Of a stretch of DNA of 5,228 nt, positions 1 through 5,228 are shown one piece after another. The DNA is taken from the NCBI GenBank assembly GCA_039029935.1, contig JBCCFC010000992.1:1-5228 (forward strand), written 5' to 3'. The notes under the pieces are model-generated. The model worked only from the letters and a program-made list of their open reading frames with translations. It was not told where the DNA came from and did no database searches. This DNA comes from G039029935 sp039029935. Its GTDB lineage: Bacteria; Chloroflexota; Anaerolineae; Caldilineales; Caldilineaceae. Position numbers and translations under genes: made by a program. Every line of letters begins with the position of its first letter. Positions within the stretch are counted from its first letter, which is position 1.

Positions 1-792
1 ATTTGTACTTTGAGGGGACAGGTTAGTGAGTTTACTGATTTCAGTGGGAATGCTGGTCAATTGGTTATTATGCAAACCAAGTGTTCTGAGATTGGAGAGA
101 TTGCCGATTTCAGAGGGAATGTGACCTAACTGGTTGTTATATAAATCAAGTTTCGTAAGAGCGGAGAGGTTACCGATTTCAGTGGGAATGTTGCTCAACT
201 GATTGCTATATAAAAAAAGTGACTTAAGAGCGGAGAGATTGCCGATTTCAGGAGGGATGCTGCTCAACTGATTAGAAAATAACTTAAGTTCCGTGAGATT
301 AGACAGGTTGCCAATTTTAACGGGAATGCTGCTCAACTGGTTGGAAGATAAGTCAAGCGTCGTAAGAGAGGAGAGGTTACCGATTTCAGTAGGGACGTCG
401 CTCAACTGGTTGTTCTCTAACTCAAGTTTCGTAAGAGAGGAGAGGTTGCCGATTTCAGGCGGGATACTGCTCAACTGGTTTGAAGATAAATAAATCATCG
501 TGAGATTAGAGAGGTTGCCGATTTCAGGGGGGATGCTGTTCAACTGGTTGTTATATAAATAAAGTTTTTCGAGATTAGAGAGGTTGCCAATTTCAGAGGG
601 AATACTGTTTAACTTGTTATTATGTAAACAAATTTCAATAAGATTGGTGAGAATGCCGATTTCAGTAGGGATACTGCTCAATTGGTTGGAAGATAAATCA
701 AGTCTTGTGAGCTTGGAGAGATTTCCAACCTCACTTGGTAAATCACCGACTAAAGTATTGTTTGAATGTCCAAGGTCCAGTTCAATTACATG
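1..792 (-). repeat. Tandem 69-bp leucine-rich repeats
   Basis: The plus-strand block 'ttgccgatttcag' and its variants recurs with an exact 69-bp step: the GATTTC-type core lies at 37, 106, 175, 244, 313, 382, 451, 520, 589, 658 and 727. There are no insertions or deletions between these units, which keeps the minus-strand 23-residue LRR frame. The first repeat of the protein (around residues 92-120) is slightly longer and more divergent (LVGDLPSEVGNLS). The framework (NQLSSIP, EIGNLS) is nearly constant, while the residues around the xLxLxx strand vary from unit to unit. Confidence 0.95.
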
Positions 793-1065
793 TCCACTAC
801 TATTACTGCATATCACCCCAAACCAGCGACAAGGCGTATTTGTCTTCAACCAATTCGTTGGTCCCCCCGTGCTATCGTAAATCGCCACCAACGCCTCACA
901 CTCAAGCTGTGGAATCTCATCTACTGTATTGCAGTCAAACTCGTTCTGGGTTGACTGGCTCTGCGCTTTAGCTGTCATTGCAGCGTTGATTGGTGGTGCG
1001 CTGCTCCACATGATAGTGATGACCGTGAAAATGATGATGCGCATGATATTAGTGATAGTTGTCAT
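1..1065 (-). CDS. Secreted leucine-rich repeat protein, N-terminal part (C-terminus outside window)
   Basis: This frame is open without a stop from the ATG at 1065-1063 to the window edge, 355 codons. The start is set by a strong AAGGAG at 1080-1075, nine bases upstream; a second in-frame Met (residue 8) has no ribosome site. Residues 9-28 are hydrophobic (IIIFTVITIMW core) and end in an Ala-rich stretch, so a signal peptide cut near Ala28 or Ala34 and export are likely. Residues 45-87 form a cap of the plant-like LRR N-terminal type: Cys45, ECEAL, STGG, W, then the PCRWFGVIC motif. From about residue 92 follow eleven 23-residue repeats with the pattern LxxLxLxxNQLSSIPxEIGNLS. Such proteins usually bind protein or carbohydrate ligands outside the cell; the ligand here cannot be told. 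It is divergent from the sigma-factor cluster and need not be functionally tied to it. Family is clear; role unknown. Confidence 0.93.
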   Translation of the reverse strand, partial: MTTITNIMRIIIFTVITIMWSSAPPINAAMTAKAQSQSTQNEFDCNTVDEIPQLECEALVAIYDSTGGPTNWLKTNTPCRWFGVICSNSSGHVIELDLGHSNNTLVGDLPSEVGNLSKLTRLDLSSNQLSSIPTEIGILTNLIEICLHNNKLNSIPSEIGNLSNLEKLYLYNNQLNSIPPEIGNLSNLTMIYLSSNQLSSIPPEIGNLSSLTKLELENNQLSDVPTEIGNLSSLTTLDLSSNQLSSIPVKIGNLSNLTELKLFSNQLSSIPPEIGNLSALKSLFLYSNQLSNIPTEIGNLSALTKLDLYNNQLGHIPSEIGNLSNLRTLGLHNNQLTSIPTEISKLTNLSPQSTN

Positions 1066-1074
1066 GATTGCTAA

Positions 1075-1080
1075 CTCCTT
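1075..1080 (-). promoter_or_regulatory. Ribosome binding site of the LRR gene
   Basis: Read on the minus strand this is AAGGAG, with nine bases before the ATG at 1065. It is the best Shine-Dalgarno match in the window and decides the start over the Met eight codons in. Confidence 0.85.
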
Positions 1081-1086
1081 ATTTTG

Positions 1087-1110
1087 CTGCGCTGATTTTG
1101 GGACGCGCAG
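1087..1110 (-). promoter_or_regulatory. Small hairpin in the LRR 5' leader
   Basis: CTGCGC (1087-1092) and GCGCAG (1105-1110) are perfect 6-bp inverted arms around a 12-base loop. The hairpin lies seven bases upstream of the AAGGAG ribosome site in the predicted leader. It could be a leader stem that affects translation, or an operator. There is no U-tract, so it is not a terminator. Chance occurrence is possible. Confidence 0.3.
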
Positions 1111-1126
1111 ATCGGTTTCATATACG

Positions 1127-1155
1127 ACTCTATATATAAACACAGAATAAGCCAA
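1127..1155 (-). promoter_or_regulatory. Candidate promoter of the LRR gene
   Basis: On the minus strand, TTGGCT (1155-1150) is followed after 17 bases by TAGAGT (1132-1127), inside the most AT-rich patch of the intergenic region (TATATATA at 1131-1138). Neither hexamer is strong and alternatives exist nearby (for example TATATG at 1124-1119). Position about 60 bases upstream of the start is sensible. Confidence 0.25.
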
Positions 1156-1232
1156 TTTTCCCGATCCAATTTGGCATTTTCATCAATTTGACTGCAATCC
1201 TCATTCAACCCAACCATGAATTGATGGCCGTT

Positions 1233-1261
1233 TTGATTTTTGGTGCATTATCGGGTACAAT
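1233..1261 (+). promoter_or_regulatory. Candidate sigma70-like promoter of the sigma-factor cluster
   Basis: TTGATT at 1233-1238 and TACAAT at 1256-1261 are separated by exactly 17 bases; they match the TTGACA and TATAAT consensus at 4/6 and 5/6 positions. This is the best plus-strand match between the two genes and would give a leader of roughly 150 bases before the ATG at 1419. The -10 element overlaps the start of a short tandem repeat, a possible regulator site. Confidence 0.45.
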
Positions 1262-1280
1262 CAAACAATCGAACAATGAT
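1257..1280 (+). repeat. Three 8-bp tandem units at the candidate -10
   Basis: ACAATCAA (1257-1264), ACAATCGA (1265-1272) and ACAATGAT (1273-1280) follow each other directly. They begin within the candidate -10 box. Such iterated short units can be operator sites, but the run is short and degenerate and could be chance. Confidence 0.35.
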
Positions 1281-1418
1281 ATGTGATGACTGCTAGAAAT
1301 GTACCATTGGTTGTCCTTTATCTCAACCACATGACGCATTGATATCGGTTATCCAATCATATCATCAATTATTCAACGACCAAGCATTGTTTATCCAGAG
1401 AGAGCGGTATCTAGCCCA

Positions 1419-2144
1419 ATGACATACCAAGACCAATCGTTGGCACAGCTACGGGATGATTGCCAACAACAGATCAAAAACTATTACAAAACATCAAGCC
1501 AGAGCCAGACAAAACACGAGGAAAGCCGTAGCTGTCTCGAAATCGTCAAGCGCGCTGCCAACTATGCGCAGGATAGGCTGGCGCGTGAGGCACTCGGTGT
1601 GCTGCTCGAAATCACTGAGACGTTTGTCTTTGCCAGATGTCCAGACAAGTTAGCCGACAAGCGTGAGGATATTGCCCAAGATGTCAATCTGCGTCTTATC
1701 AAAAAGTTCGGCAATCGCAGCGAGCCATTTAGACCCACCACGTTTGCAGCCTATCGCAAATATATCAATGTCACGACACAGAGTGTCATCAGCAATTTAA
1801 CGCGTGAAGATCGCCACCCGACCATCCGCAAAGTCTATATCAGCGAGCTACAGGGTCATAGCGGTGAGGACAATATCCTTGTGGATTCAGCACCAGAAAC
1901 GGCTGCGCTCTTGGTCCAAGAGGAACAGGCGCAGATTATTTTGCGCGTCTTAAAAAATCCACTAGAGGCCGAGGCCATGATCCGGCGTCATGCCTATGAC
2001 GAGAGTGTTGAGGAAATTGCCGAGGCATTCTCTGTGAGCCACAAAGAGATGAGCAGAGAGGATGTTTCACGTCTTTTAGAGCGCGCCAAGGCGCGATTGC
2101 TACGTGATAAAGGTCTGCGTCATCGGGTTCAATATGACGCGTAA
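1419..2144 (+). CDS. ECF-like sigma-70 family RNA polymerase sigma factor
   Basis: A 241-residue protein with the layout of the small sigma factors found beside CHAT proteins. Residues 38-128 match a sigma region 2: CLEIVKRAANYAQDRLAREAL, then the acidic/hydrophobic helix REDIAQDVNLRLIKKF (82-97) and the PFRPTTFAAYRKYINVTTQ helix, in this family the part that contacts core polymerase and the -10 element. Residues 165-231 resemble region 4: EEQAQIILRVL, then a helix-turn-helix (YDESVEEIAEAFSVS, SREDVSRLLERAKARLLRD) for -35 recognition. The N-terminal ~37 residues are polar and Gln/Lys rich. The ATG is preceded by AGAGAGAG at 1397-1404, rather distant, so translation may be modest. It is the first gene of the plus-strand cluster and probably directs transcription of it or of a small regulon; its inhibitor is most likely the composite protein at 2764. 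Family assignment rests on pattern recognition, as this type of sigma is divergent. Confidence 0.78.
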   Translation: MTYQDQSLAQLRDDCQQQIKNYYKTSSQSQTKHEESRSCLEIVKRAANYAQDRLAREALGVLLEITETFVFARCPDKLADKREDIAQDVNLRLIKKFGNRSEPFRPTTFAAYRKYINVTTQSVISNLTREDRHPTIRKVYISELQGHSGEDNILVDSAPETAALLVQEEQAQIILRVLKNPLEAEAMIRRHAYDESVEEIAEAFSVSHKEMSREDVSRLLERAKARLLRDKGLRHRVQYDA

Positions 2145-2320
2145 CAACGATTTTATCAATTTCATCAAAATTCGTTCGGGGAAATCGGCTTACCGTGTGT
2201 TTATCCTTATGAGCAATCAAATTTCGACGAGGATAGTTGGATTGCTAGCACACACAACATGGACAACGGCGGCTGATGTCCCACAACGGAAAAGGCATAG
2301 ATAAAGATCATTGACTGATT

Positions 2321-2329
2321 TTTAGAAAG
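2321..2329 (+). repeat. 9-bp direct repeat, left copy
   Basis: TTTAGAAAG occurs here and again at 2740-2748, so the two copies flank the toxin gene 419 bases apart. Both lie just before a start codon, and the left one contains the toxin's ribosome site, so the repeat may simply reflect two similar translation signals. It could also mark the edges of an inserted segment. Confidence 0.4.
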
Positions 2330-2330
2330 G
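2324..2330 (+). promoter_or_regulatory. Ribosome binding site of the toxin gene
   Basis: AGAAAGG lies nine bases before the ATG at 2340. It abuts an in-frame TTG at 2331, which would leave no spacer, so the ATG giving MWVLKN is chosen. The family's proteins also begin a few residues before the first Phe-containing helix, in agreement. Confidence 0.7.
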
Positions 2331-2339
2331 TTGCTAACT

Positions 2340-2720
2340 ATGTGGGTATTAAAAAATGAGTCATTCGTAGCGTTCATGAAAAAGAATAAGATTACGGATA
2401 GTGCTATGCGCAAGGCGGCTAGTCAGATTGAACAAACTGCCAGTGCGAGGGGACGACCCAGAGACGGGCTTGGGGGGCATATCTTTGTCCAGAATGTGGC
2501 ACGCCCCAAACAAGGCGCAAGCCGAGGATATAGAGCATGCTATACGTTTAAGATTCGGGAACTCATTATTTTTATGTATGGCTATGCCAGACGGGATCGG
2601 AACCGTATCAGCGACCGCGAATTAGAGGCACTGCAAGCACTCGCAAGGATATATCTTGGTTTTGATGAGGCCGAATTACAGCACGCTATCCAGTCTGAAG
2701 AATTGATTGAAATTGCCTGA
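2340..2720 (+). CDS. RelE/HigB-type toxin (PF06296/COG4737-like)
   Basis: A 126-residue protein, close to the usual 110-125 of this branch of the RelE superfamily, whose members cleave mRNA, in characterised cases on the ribosome. Family landmarks in order: N-terminal beta strand and helix (VLKNESFVAFMKKNKIT, 3-19), AMRKAASQIEQ helix (22-32), LGGHIF (44-49), VARPKQGASRGYR (53-65), strand FMYGYARRDR (78-87), RISDRELEALQALA (89-102) and the typical end EELIEIA. From memory of the family, a Lys is common where Ala60 stands (GKSGGYR in relatives) and basic residues are common at 50-52 (VQN here), so activity could be altered; Arg55, Arg62 and Arg65 remain. The partner antitoxin normally follows directly as a ~100-residue HTH protein; here the next gene keeps only its N-terminus. 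Family assignment is confident, toxicity unproven. Confidence 0.88.
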   Translation: MWVLKNESFVAFMKKNKITDSAMRKAASQIEQTASARGRPRDGLGGHIFVQNVARPKQGASRGYRACYTFKIRELIIFMYGYARRDRNRISDRELEALQALARIYLGFDEAELQHAIQSEELIEIA

Positions 2721-2739
2721 AATCGGGTGCAGGCATTTA

Positions 2740-2748
2740 TTTAGAAAG
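2740..2748 (+). repeat. 9-bp direct repeat, right copy
   Basis: Second copy of TTTAGAAAG, ending 15 bases before the ATG at 2764. Its AGAAAG is too far upstream to be an ideal ribosome site for that gene, with GACGAG (2748-2753) better placed. Confidence 0.4.
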
Positions 2749-2763
2749 ACGAGCATATGAATC

Positions 2764-2886
2764 ATGACCCAACAATATGAAAGTGACATTTTGGCTGCTG
2801 TGCATAAGACAGCACAAGGGCTACGCAATATAGGACTACTGGATGACGATGCCATGCGTGAATTTGATCTCATCTGTTTGCCACAG
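2764..2886 (+). other. Antitoxin-derived N-terminal segment within the composite gene
   Basis: Codons 1-41 of the composite gene. In the toxin's usual partner this segment ends in a REFDxLCLP motif and leads into a HTH of the XRE/Cro type. In related HigA2-type antitoxins the segment before the HTH is the part that folds on the toxin, so the retained piece would be the neutralising one and the lost piece the DNA-binding, autoregulatory one. The match is recalled from family knowledge, not searched. Confidence 0.75.
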
Positions 2887-3654
2887 GCAGACGTGGAGGC
2901 CAACAGCACAACCGCAGGCGCATCTGTCTACGAACTCCAAGAAGGCGACCTCCACGATTACATCACAGGCAATGCCTCCCTTGAGGTGATGAACGCCATT
3001 GAATCGACGCCCGCCTATCAACAGCAAGCCCTCGAACAGAGTCAAATGGATCAATTCCTCACGGATATTTTTGAGGGCATGTCAGTGATAACCCATCAGG
3101 ACTTGGTGGATGTGGTCAGTGGGCAGGTCAGCCGTGCCAGAGAAACGGTTATTCGGACACAGTGTCAGCGTGACCCTGCGTTGGCGGCGGAGTTGGCCGA
3201 ATTAGAGGCTGCGTGGGAGGCAATGGCGACGGCAGAAGAACCAACTGCACCACTGCTTGAACAGGTCACACAATTTGTGAAGGAATTTTTCGCCGTACCA
3301 GCGATGGCTGGGGCACATGCCCGTAGTGGGGATACGTCACAGGCAACACAAAGCTCACAACAAAGCTATGATGTCGAGAAATTGGCCGCGCGGGTAACAT
3401 TGCGGATTGTGCCACCCGAAGATGAAGTGTGGCAAATTAATGGCTATGTCATCCAAAATAACGAGCCAGTGGCTGGGGCGGAGGTAACGCTCACATCGGC
3501 GGAGTCCATACTAGAATCCAGCACAACTGATGAACAGGGCTTTTTTGACTTTGATGAGATTGAGGAAGGCACTTGGCAATTACGGGTTCAAATACCGGAT
3601 GGTATCATTCTTTTGCCTGAATTTGAACTGAGAGATGATGACGATTTACTGTGA
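2764..3654 (+). CDS. Composite protein: antitoxin N-terminus fused to anti-sigma-like and carboxypeptidase-regulatory-like domains
   Basis: A 296-residue protein made of three parts. Residues 1-41 (YESDILAAVHKTAQGL, then MREFDLICLP at 31-40) closely resemble the start of the YiaG-like HTH antitoxins (COG2944) that pair with the upstream toxin type; the HTH that should follow is absent. Residues 62-155 hold two similar segments beginning DLHDYITGNAS (62-72) and DLVDVVSGQVS (113-123), each with a helical continuation, reminiscent of anti-sigma domains but without the HxxxCxxC zinc ligands. After a Ser/Gln linker (about 181-203), residues 211-292 form a beta-sandwich of the carboxypeptidase-regulatory type: INGYVIQNNEPVAGAEVTL, TTDEQGFFDFDEIEEGTW. 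The last two parts are what I expect between a sigma factor and a CHAT gene. No signal peptide or membrane segment is seen. The frame is intact. Probable role: inhibitor or adaptor of the sigma factor, possibly also binding the toxin. Ribosome site is weak (GACGAG at 2748-2753). Confidence 0.8.
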   Translation: MTQQYESDILAAVHKTAQGLRNIGLLDDDAMREFDLICLPQADVEANSTTAGASVYELQEGDLHDYITGNASLEVMNAIESTPAYQQQALEQSQMDQFLTDIFEGMSVITHQDLVDVVSGQVSRARETVIRTQCQRDPALAAELAELEAAWEAMATAEEPTAPLLEQVTQFVKEFFAVPAMAGAHARSGDTSQATQSSQQSYDVEKLAARVTLRIVPPEDEVWQINGYVIQNNEPVAGAEVTLTSAESILESSTTDEQGFFDFDEIEEGTWQLRVQIPDGIILLPEFELRDDDDLL

Positions 3655-3666
3655 CGAAATACTATC

Positions 3667-3675
3667 AGGAAGAAG
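3667..3675 (+). promoter_or_regulatory. Ribosome binding site of the TPR-CHAT gene
   Basis: AGGAAGAAG, whose AGGA ends ten bases before the ATG at 3681, within the 26-base gap after the composite gene. The close spacing supports co-transcription of the two genes. Confidence 0.7.
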
Positions 3676-3680
3676 TGATT

Positions 3681-5228
3681 ATGTTAGACCTATTACATTG
3701 TACATATCAACAACAACCAGAACGTCCCCTTAATTTACCAACTTGTGCGGAAACCCAGATTGCGCTTTTCGATCAAATCAAGCAGAATATTGTTCATGAT
3801 ATAAGTCAATCGAAAGCCTCTGATGCTCAGAACTGGACTGATTTGGCTTGGGCAATTGCTTATCAAACCGAAGATGATGAACACATTGCCCAAGCTAATT
3901 GGTGCAGTGGTATTTTTTATGGAAATCGTGATATCCGGCGGTCTGTTAAACATTTTCAAGAGACGGTTGACTATTTCGGTCGCACTCAGCAATCTGATAA
4001 TGAAGGACGTGTCCTTATTGGGTATGCAGGGCAGATTAATATGTTAGGGCAACTTGACGATGCGGAACAAGCACTCAATCGTGCAATTGAGTGCTTATCA
4101 AACCGGCCCGATTATCAGGATTGGCCCTCAATCTACAACAATCAAGCCTATATCTATATTGAACAAGGGCGTTATCATAAGGCAATCGATGCTACTAAAC
4201 AAGTACAATCTTTGGCTGTTGCTTTTACAGAAAAATTTCCAGAGAAACGCCACTACTATGATATGTACCGTCTCCAAGGACTTATTAATCGTGGATTAGC
4301 AGCGGTGCTTTGTTATGATGCTGATCTTGCCAATCATAGTCTGACAAAGGCTATCCAACTCGCTAAACAATACAGAGCCAACGAATTTTCAGGGCGTGCC
4401 CATCTGAACCTCGCACGGTTGAACACATTGCAAGGCAATCTCTTTGATGCCTTAAGAATGCTCAAGCAAGCTCGACAAGATTTTGGGATAGCACAGAGCA
4501 AAAATGAACAAGCCTTGATCTTACAATATGAGGCCGATATTTATCGTCAATTAATGATGCACCGATATACCCGAGAGACATCCATCAAAGCTGCGCAACT
4601 CTTTGAGCAAGAAGGGCTTGTGAGCGATAGTGTTGAGGCGTACCTAACGGCGATTGAGATTGCGTTGTGGCAAAAGCGAAAAAAACTGGCCCGTAATTAT
4701 TTGAATGCCGCATTTCCGCTTCTAGATCGTGCATCCCCCGATCGACAGCAATTATGGCGGATTTATGACGCCCATCCATTGTTACGATCTGAACAACAGT
4801 ACACGACCGCGTTAAAAACAGTTGAAGACGCAGCGATACAGTTAACAACGCAAGGCTCGATCCAATACGCGCTCACAGCGCGACTGATCGGGGCAAAATT
4901 AGTCGCTTCACTAAGTCAAACCGGGGCTATTGCGCAGTACCAAACAATTATTGATGAGGCCCATCGACATGGATTGGTTCATTTGGAGCAGAGTGCCTGT
5001 ATTGAGCTTGCCCGATTGCAACCATCCGAAGATGCAGAGTACACCTTGCGAAGAGCAGCGGACATTTTGGTCTATAACCGTCAAGCCATGCCTGTGGAAG
5101 AGCTCAAAGCCAATCTATTGACAGGTCAAATGGATATCTATGTACAATTGATTGAAACACAACTCAAAAATAATCGATCACACCGTGCTTCACAGACATT
5201 GCTGGAAGCCAAGGGAGGAATATGGACC
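3681..5228 (+). CDS. TPR-repeat protein, N-terminal part of a probable TPR-CHAT protease (truncated by window end)
   Basis: The frame is open from the ATG at 3681 to the last base, 516 codons without a stop. The protein is almost all helical and built of tetratricopeptide repeats: clear units at about residues 68-100 (ANWCSGIFYGNRDIRRSVKHF), 108-140 (GQLDDAEQALNRAIECL), 149-182 (NNQAYIYIEQGRYHKAID), 198-230, 237-270 (GNLFDALRMLKQA) and 278-310, with more degenerate ones up to about 500. The end, LLEAKGGIW (507-515), resembles the segment that usually precedes the CHAT caspase-like domain in such proteins. The His/Cys catalytic pair would be beyond the window, so protease activity is inferred from this segment and from the neighbours: sigma factor plus regulatory-domain protein upstream is a familiar setting for TPR-CHAT genes. 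The TPR part probably senses a partner or substrate. No signal peptide is seen, so it should be cytosolic. A TPR-only protein remains possible. Confidence 0.82.
   Translation, partial: MLDLLHCTYQQQPERPLNLPTCAETQIALFDQIKQNIVHDISQSKASDAQNWTDLAWAIAYQTEDDEHIAQANWCSGIFYGNRDIRRSVKHFQETVDYFGRTQQSDNEGRVLIGYAGQINMLGQLDDAEQALNRAIECLSNRPDYQDWPSIYNNQAYIYIEQGRYHKAIDATKQVQSLAVAFTEKFPEKRHYYDMYRLQGLINRGLAAVLCYDADLANHSLTKAIQLAKQYRANEFSGRAHLNLARLNTLQGNLFDALRMLKQARQDFGIAQSKNEQALILQYEADIYRQLMMHRYTRETSIKAAQLFEQEGLVSDSVEAYLTAIEIALWQKRKKLARNYLNAAFPLLDRASPDRQQLWRIYDAHPLLRSEQQYTTALKTVEDAAIQLTTQGSIQYALTARLIGAKLVASLSQTGAIAQYQTIIDEAHRHGLVHLEQSACIELARLQPSEDAEYTLRRAADILVYNRQAMPVEELKANLLTGQMDIYVQLIETQLKNNRSHRASQTLLEAKGGIWT

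Larger units (their letters stand above)
1066..1418. other. Divergent intergenic region
   Basis: These 353 bases separate the divergent LRR and sigma-factor genes and hold no convincing gene. They contain the LRR leader and promoter candidates, a sigma70-like promoter candidate for the plus-strand cluster, three tandem 8-bp units at 1257-1280, and a 6-bp inverted repeat TGGTTG/CAACCA at 1308-1313 and 1324-1329. No consensus ECF autoregulation site of the GGAAC type was seen. Confidence 0.8.
2145..2339. other. Gap between sigma factor and toxin genes, no recognisable gene
   Basis: These 195 bases are long for a co-directional cluster whose other gaps are 43 and 26 bases. Open frames here are short, lack ribosome sites and resemble no family I know. 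I see no terminator hairpin with a U-tract. A TTGACT lies at 2311-2316 but its matching -10 would overlap the toxin start. The region may be a scar of the toxin module's arrival or may hold a weak promoter. Confidence 0.6.

Noticed and set aside
1..792. Regular repeats that could suggest a CRISPR array or satellite
   Set aside because: The units are 69 bp, directly contiguous with no spacers, and encode 23-residue LRRs in an intact minus-strand frame.
293..971. Plus-strand open frames across the repeat block and the LRR N-terminal cap
   Set aside because: They are antisense shadows of the LRR gene, made of repeated low-complexity translations, without ribosome sites.
1936..2220. Minus-strand open frame overlapping the sigma-factor 3' end
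   Set aside because: It lies antisense to a well-supported domain (region 4 of the sigma factor) and resembles no family.
2104..2304. Plus-strand frame after the sigma factor, starting at a GTG inside it
   Set aside because: It has no ribosome site and no family features, and mostly covers the intergenic gap; I treat it as chance.
2311..2340. TTGACT at 2311 as a dedicated toxin promoter
   Set aside because: A -10 box at proper spacing (TAACTA, 2335-2340) would overlap the start codon and leave the ribosome site untranscribed.
2757..2780. ATG at 2757 as the start of the composite gene
   Set aside because: It is in another frame and reaches a stop after seven codons; the ATG at 2764 gives the family-typical N-terminus.
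3735..3992. Minus-strand and alternate-frame open frames within the TPR gene
   Set aside because: The plus-strand TPR frame is open for 516 codons with clear repeats; the others are shadows.

Overview
The window (5,228 bp, moderate GC) carries one gene fragment on the minus strand and a four-gene cluster on the plus strand, separated by a 353-bp divergent intergenic region. The gene families (secreted plant-type LRR protein, sigma-70-like factor, a regulatory-domain partner and a TPR-CHAT protein) resemble accessory gene sets I associate with filamentous Chloroflexota. There is no rRNA or housekeeping marker, so the taxonomic assignment is only a suggestion.

Layout: 1-1065 (minus) is the N-terminal 355 codons of an exported leucine-rich-repeat protein with eleven exact-length 69-bp repeats, running off the left edge. 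1066-1418 is noncoding and holds candidate promoters and small inverted repeats. 1419-2144 (plus) encodes an ECF-like sigma factor. 2145-2339 has no recognisable gene. 2340-2720 encodes a RelE/HigB-type toxin of the PF06296/COG4737 kind. 2764-3654 encodes a composite protein: its first ~41 residues look like the N-terminus of the HTH antitoxin that normally partners this toxin, but the HTH domain is absent and the chain continues into an anti-sigma-like region and a carboxypeptidase-regulatory-like beta domain, the usual middle gene of sigma/CHAT clusters. 3681-5228 (plus) is the TPR half of a CHAT-type protein, cut by the right edge just before the expected protease domain.

The most interesting point is the composite gene. 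It physically links the toxin-binding part of an antitoxin to the putative sigma-factor partner, next to a probable caspase-like protease. One reading is a protease-switched inhibitor that holds both a sigma factor and an mRNA-cleaving toxin, in the spirit of the TPR-CHAT/Csx30/RpoE arrangement. The other reading is a toxin-antitoxin module that inserted into the cluster and lost its HTH domain by recombination. The sequence supports the fusion; the function is inference.
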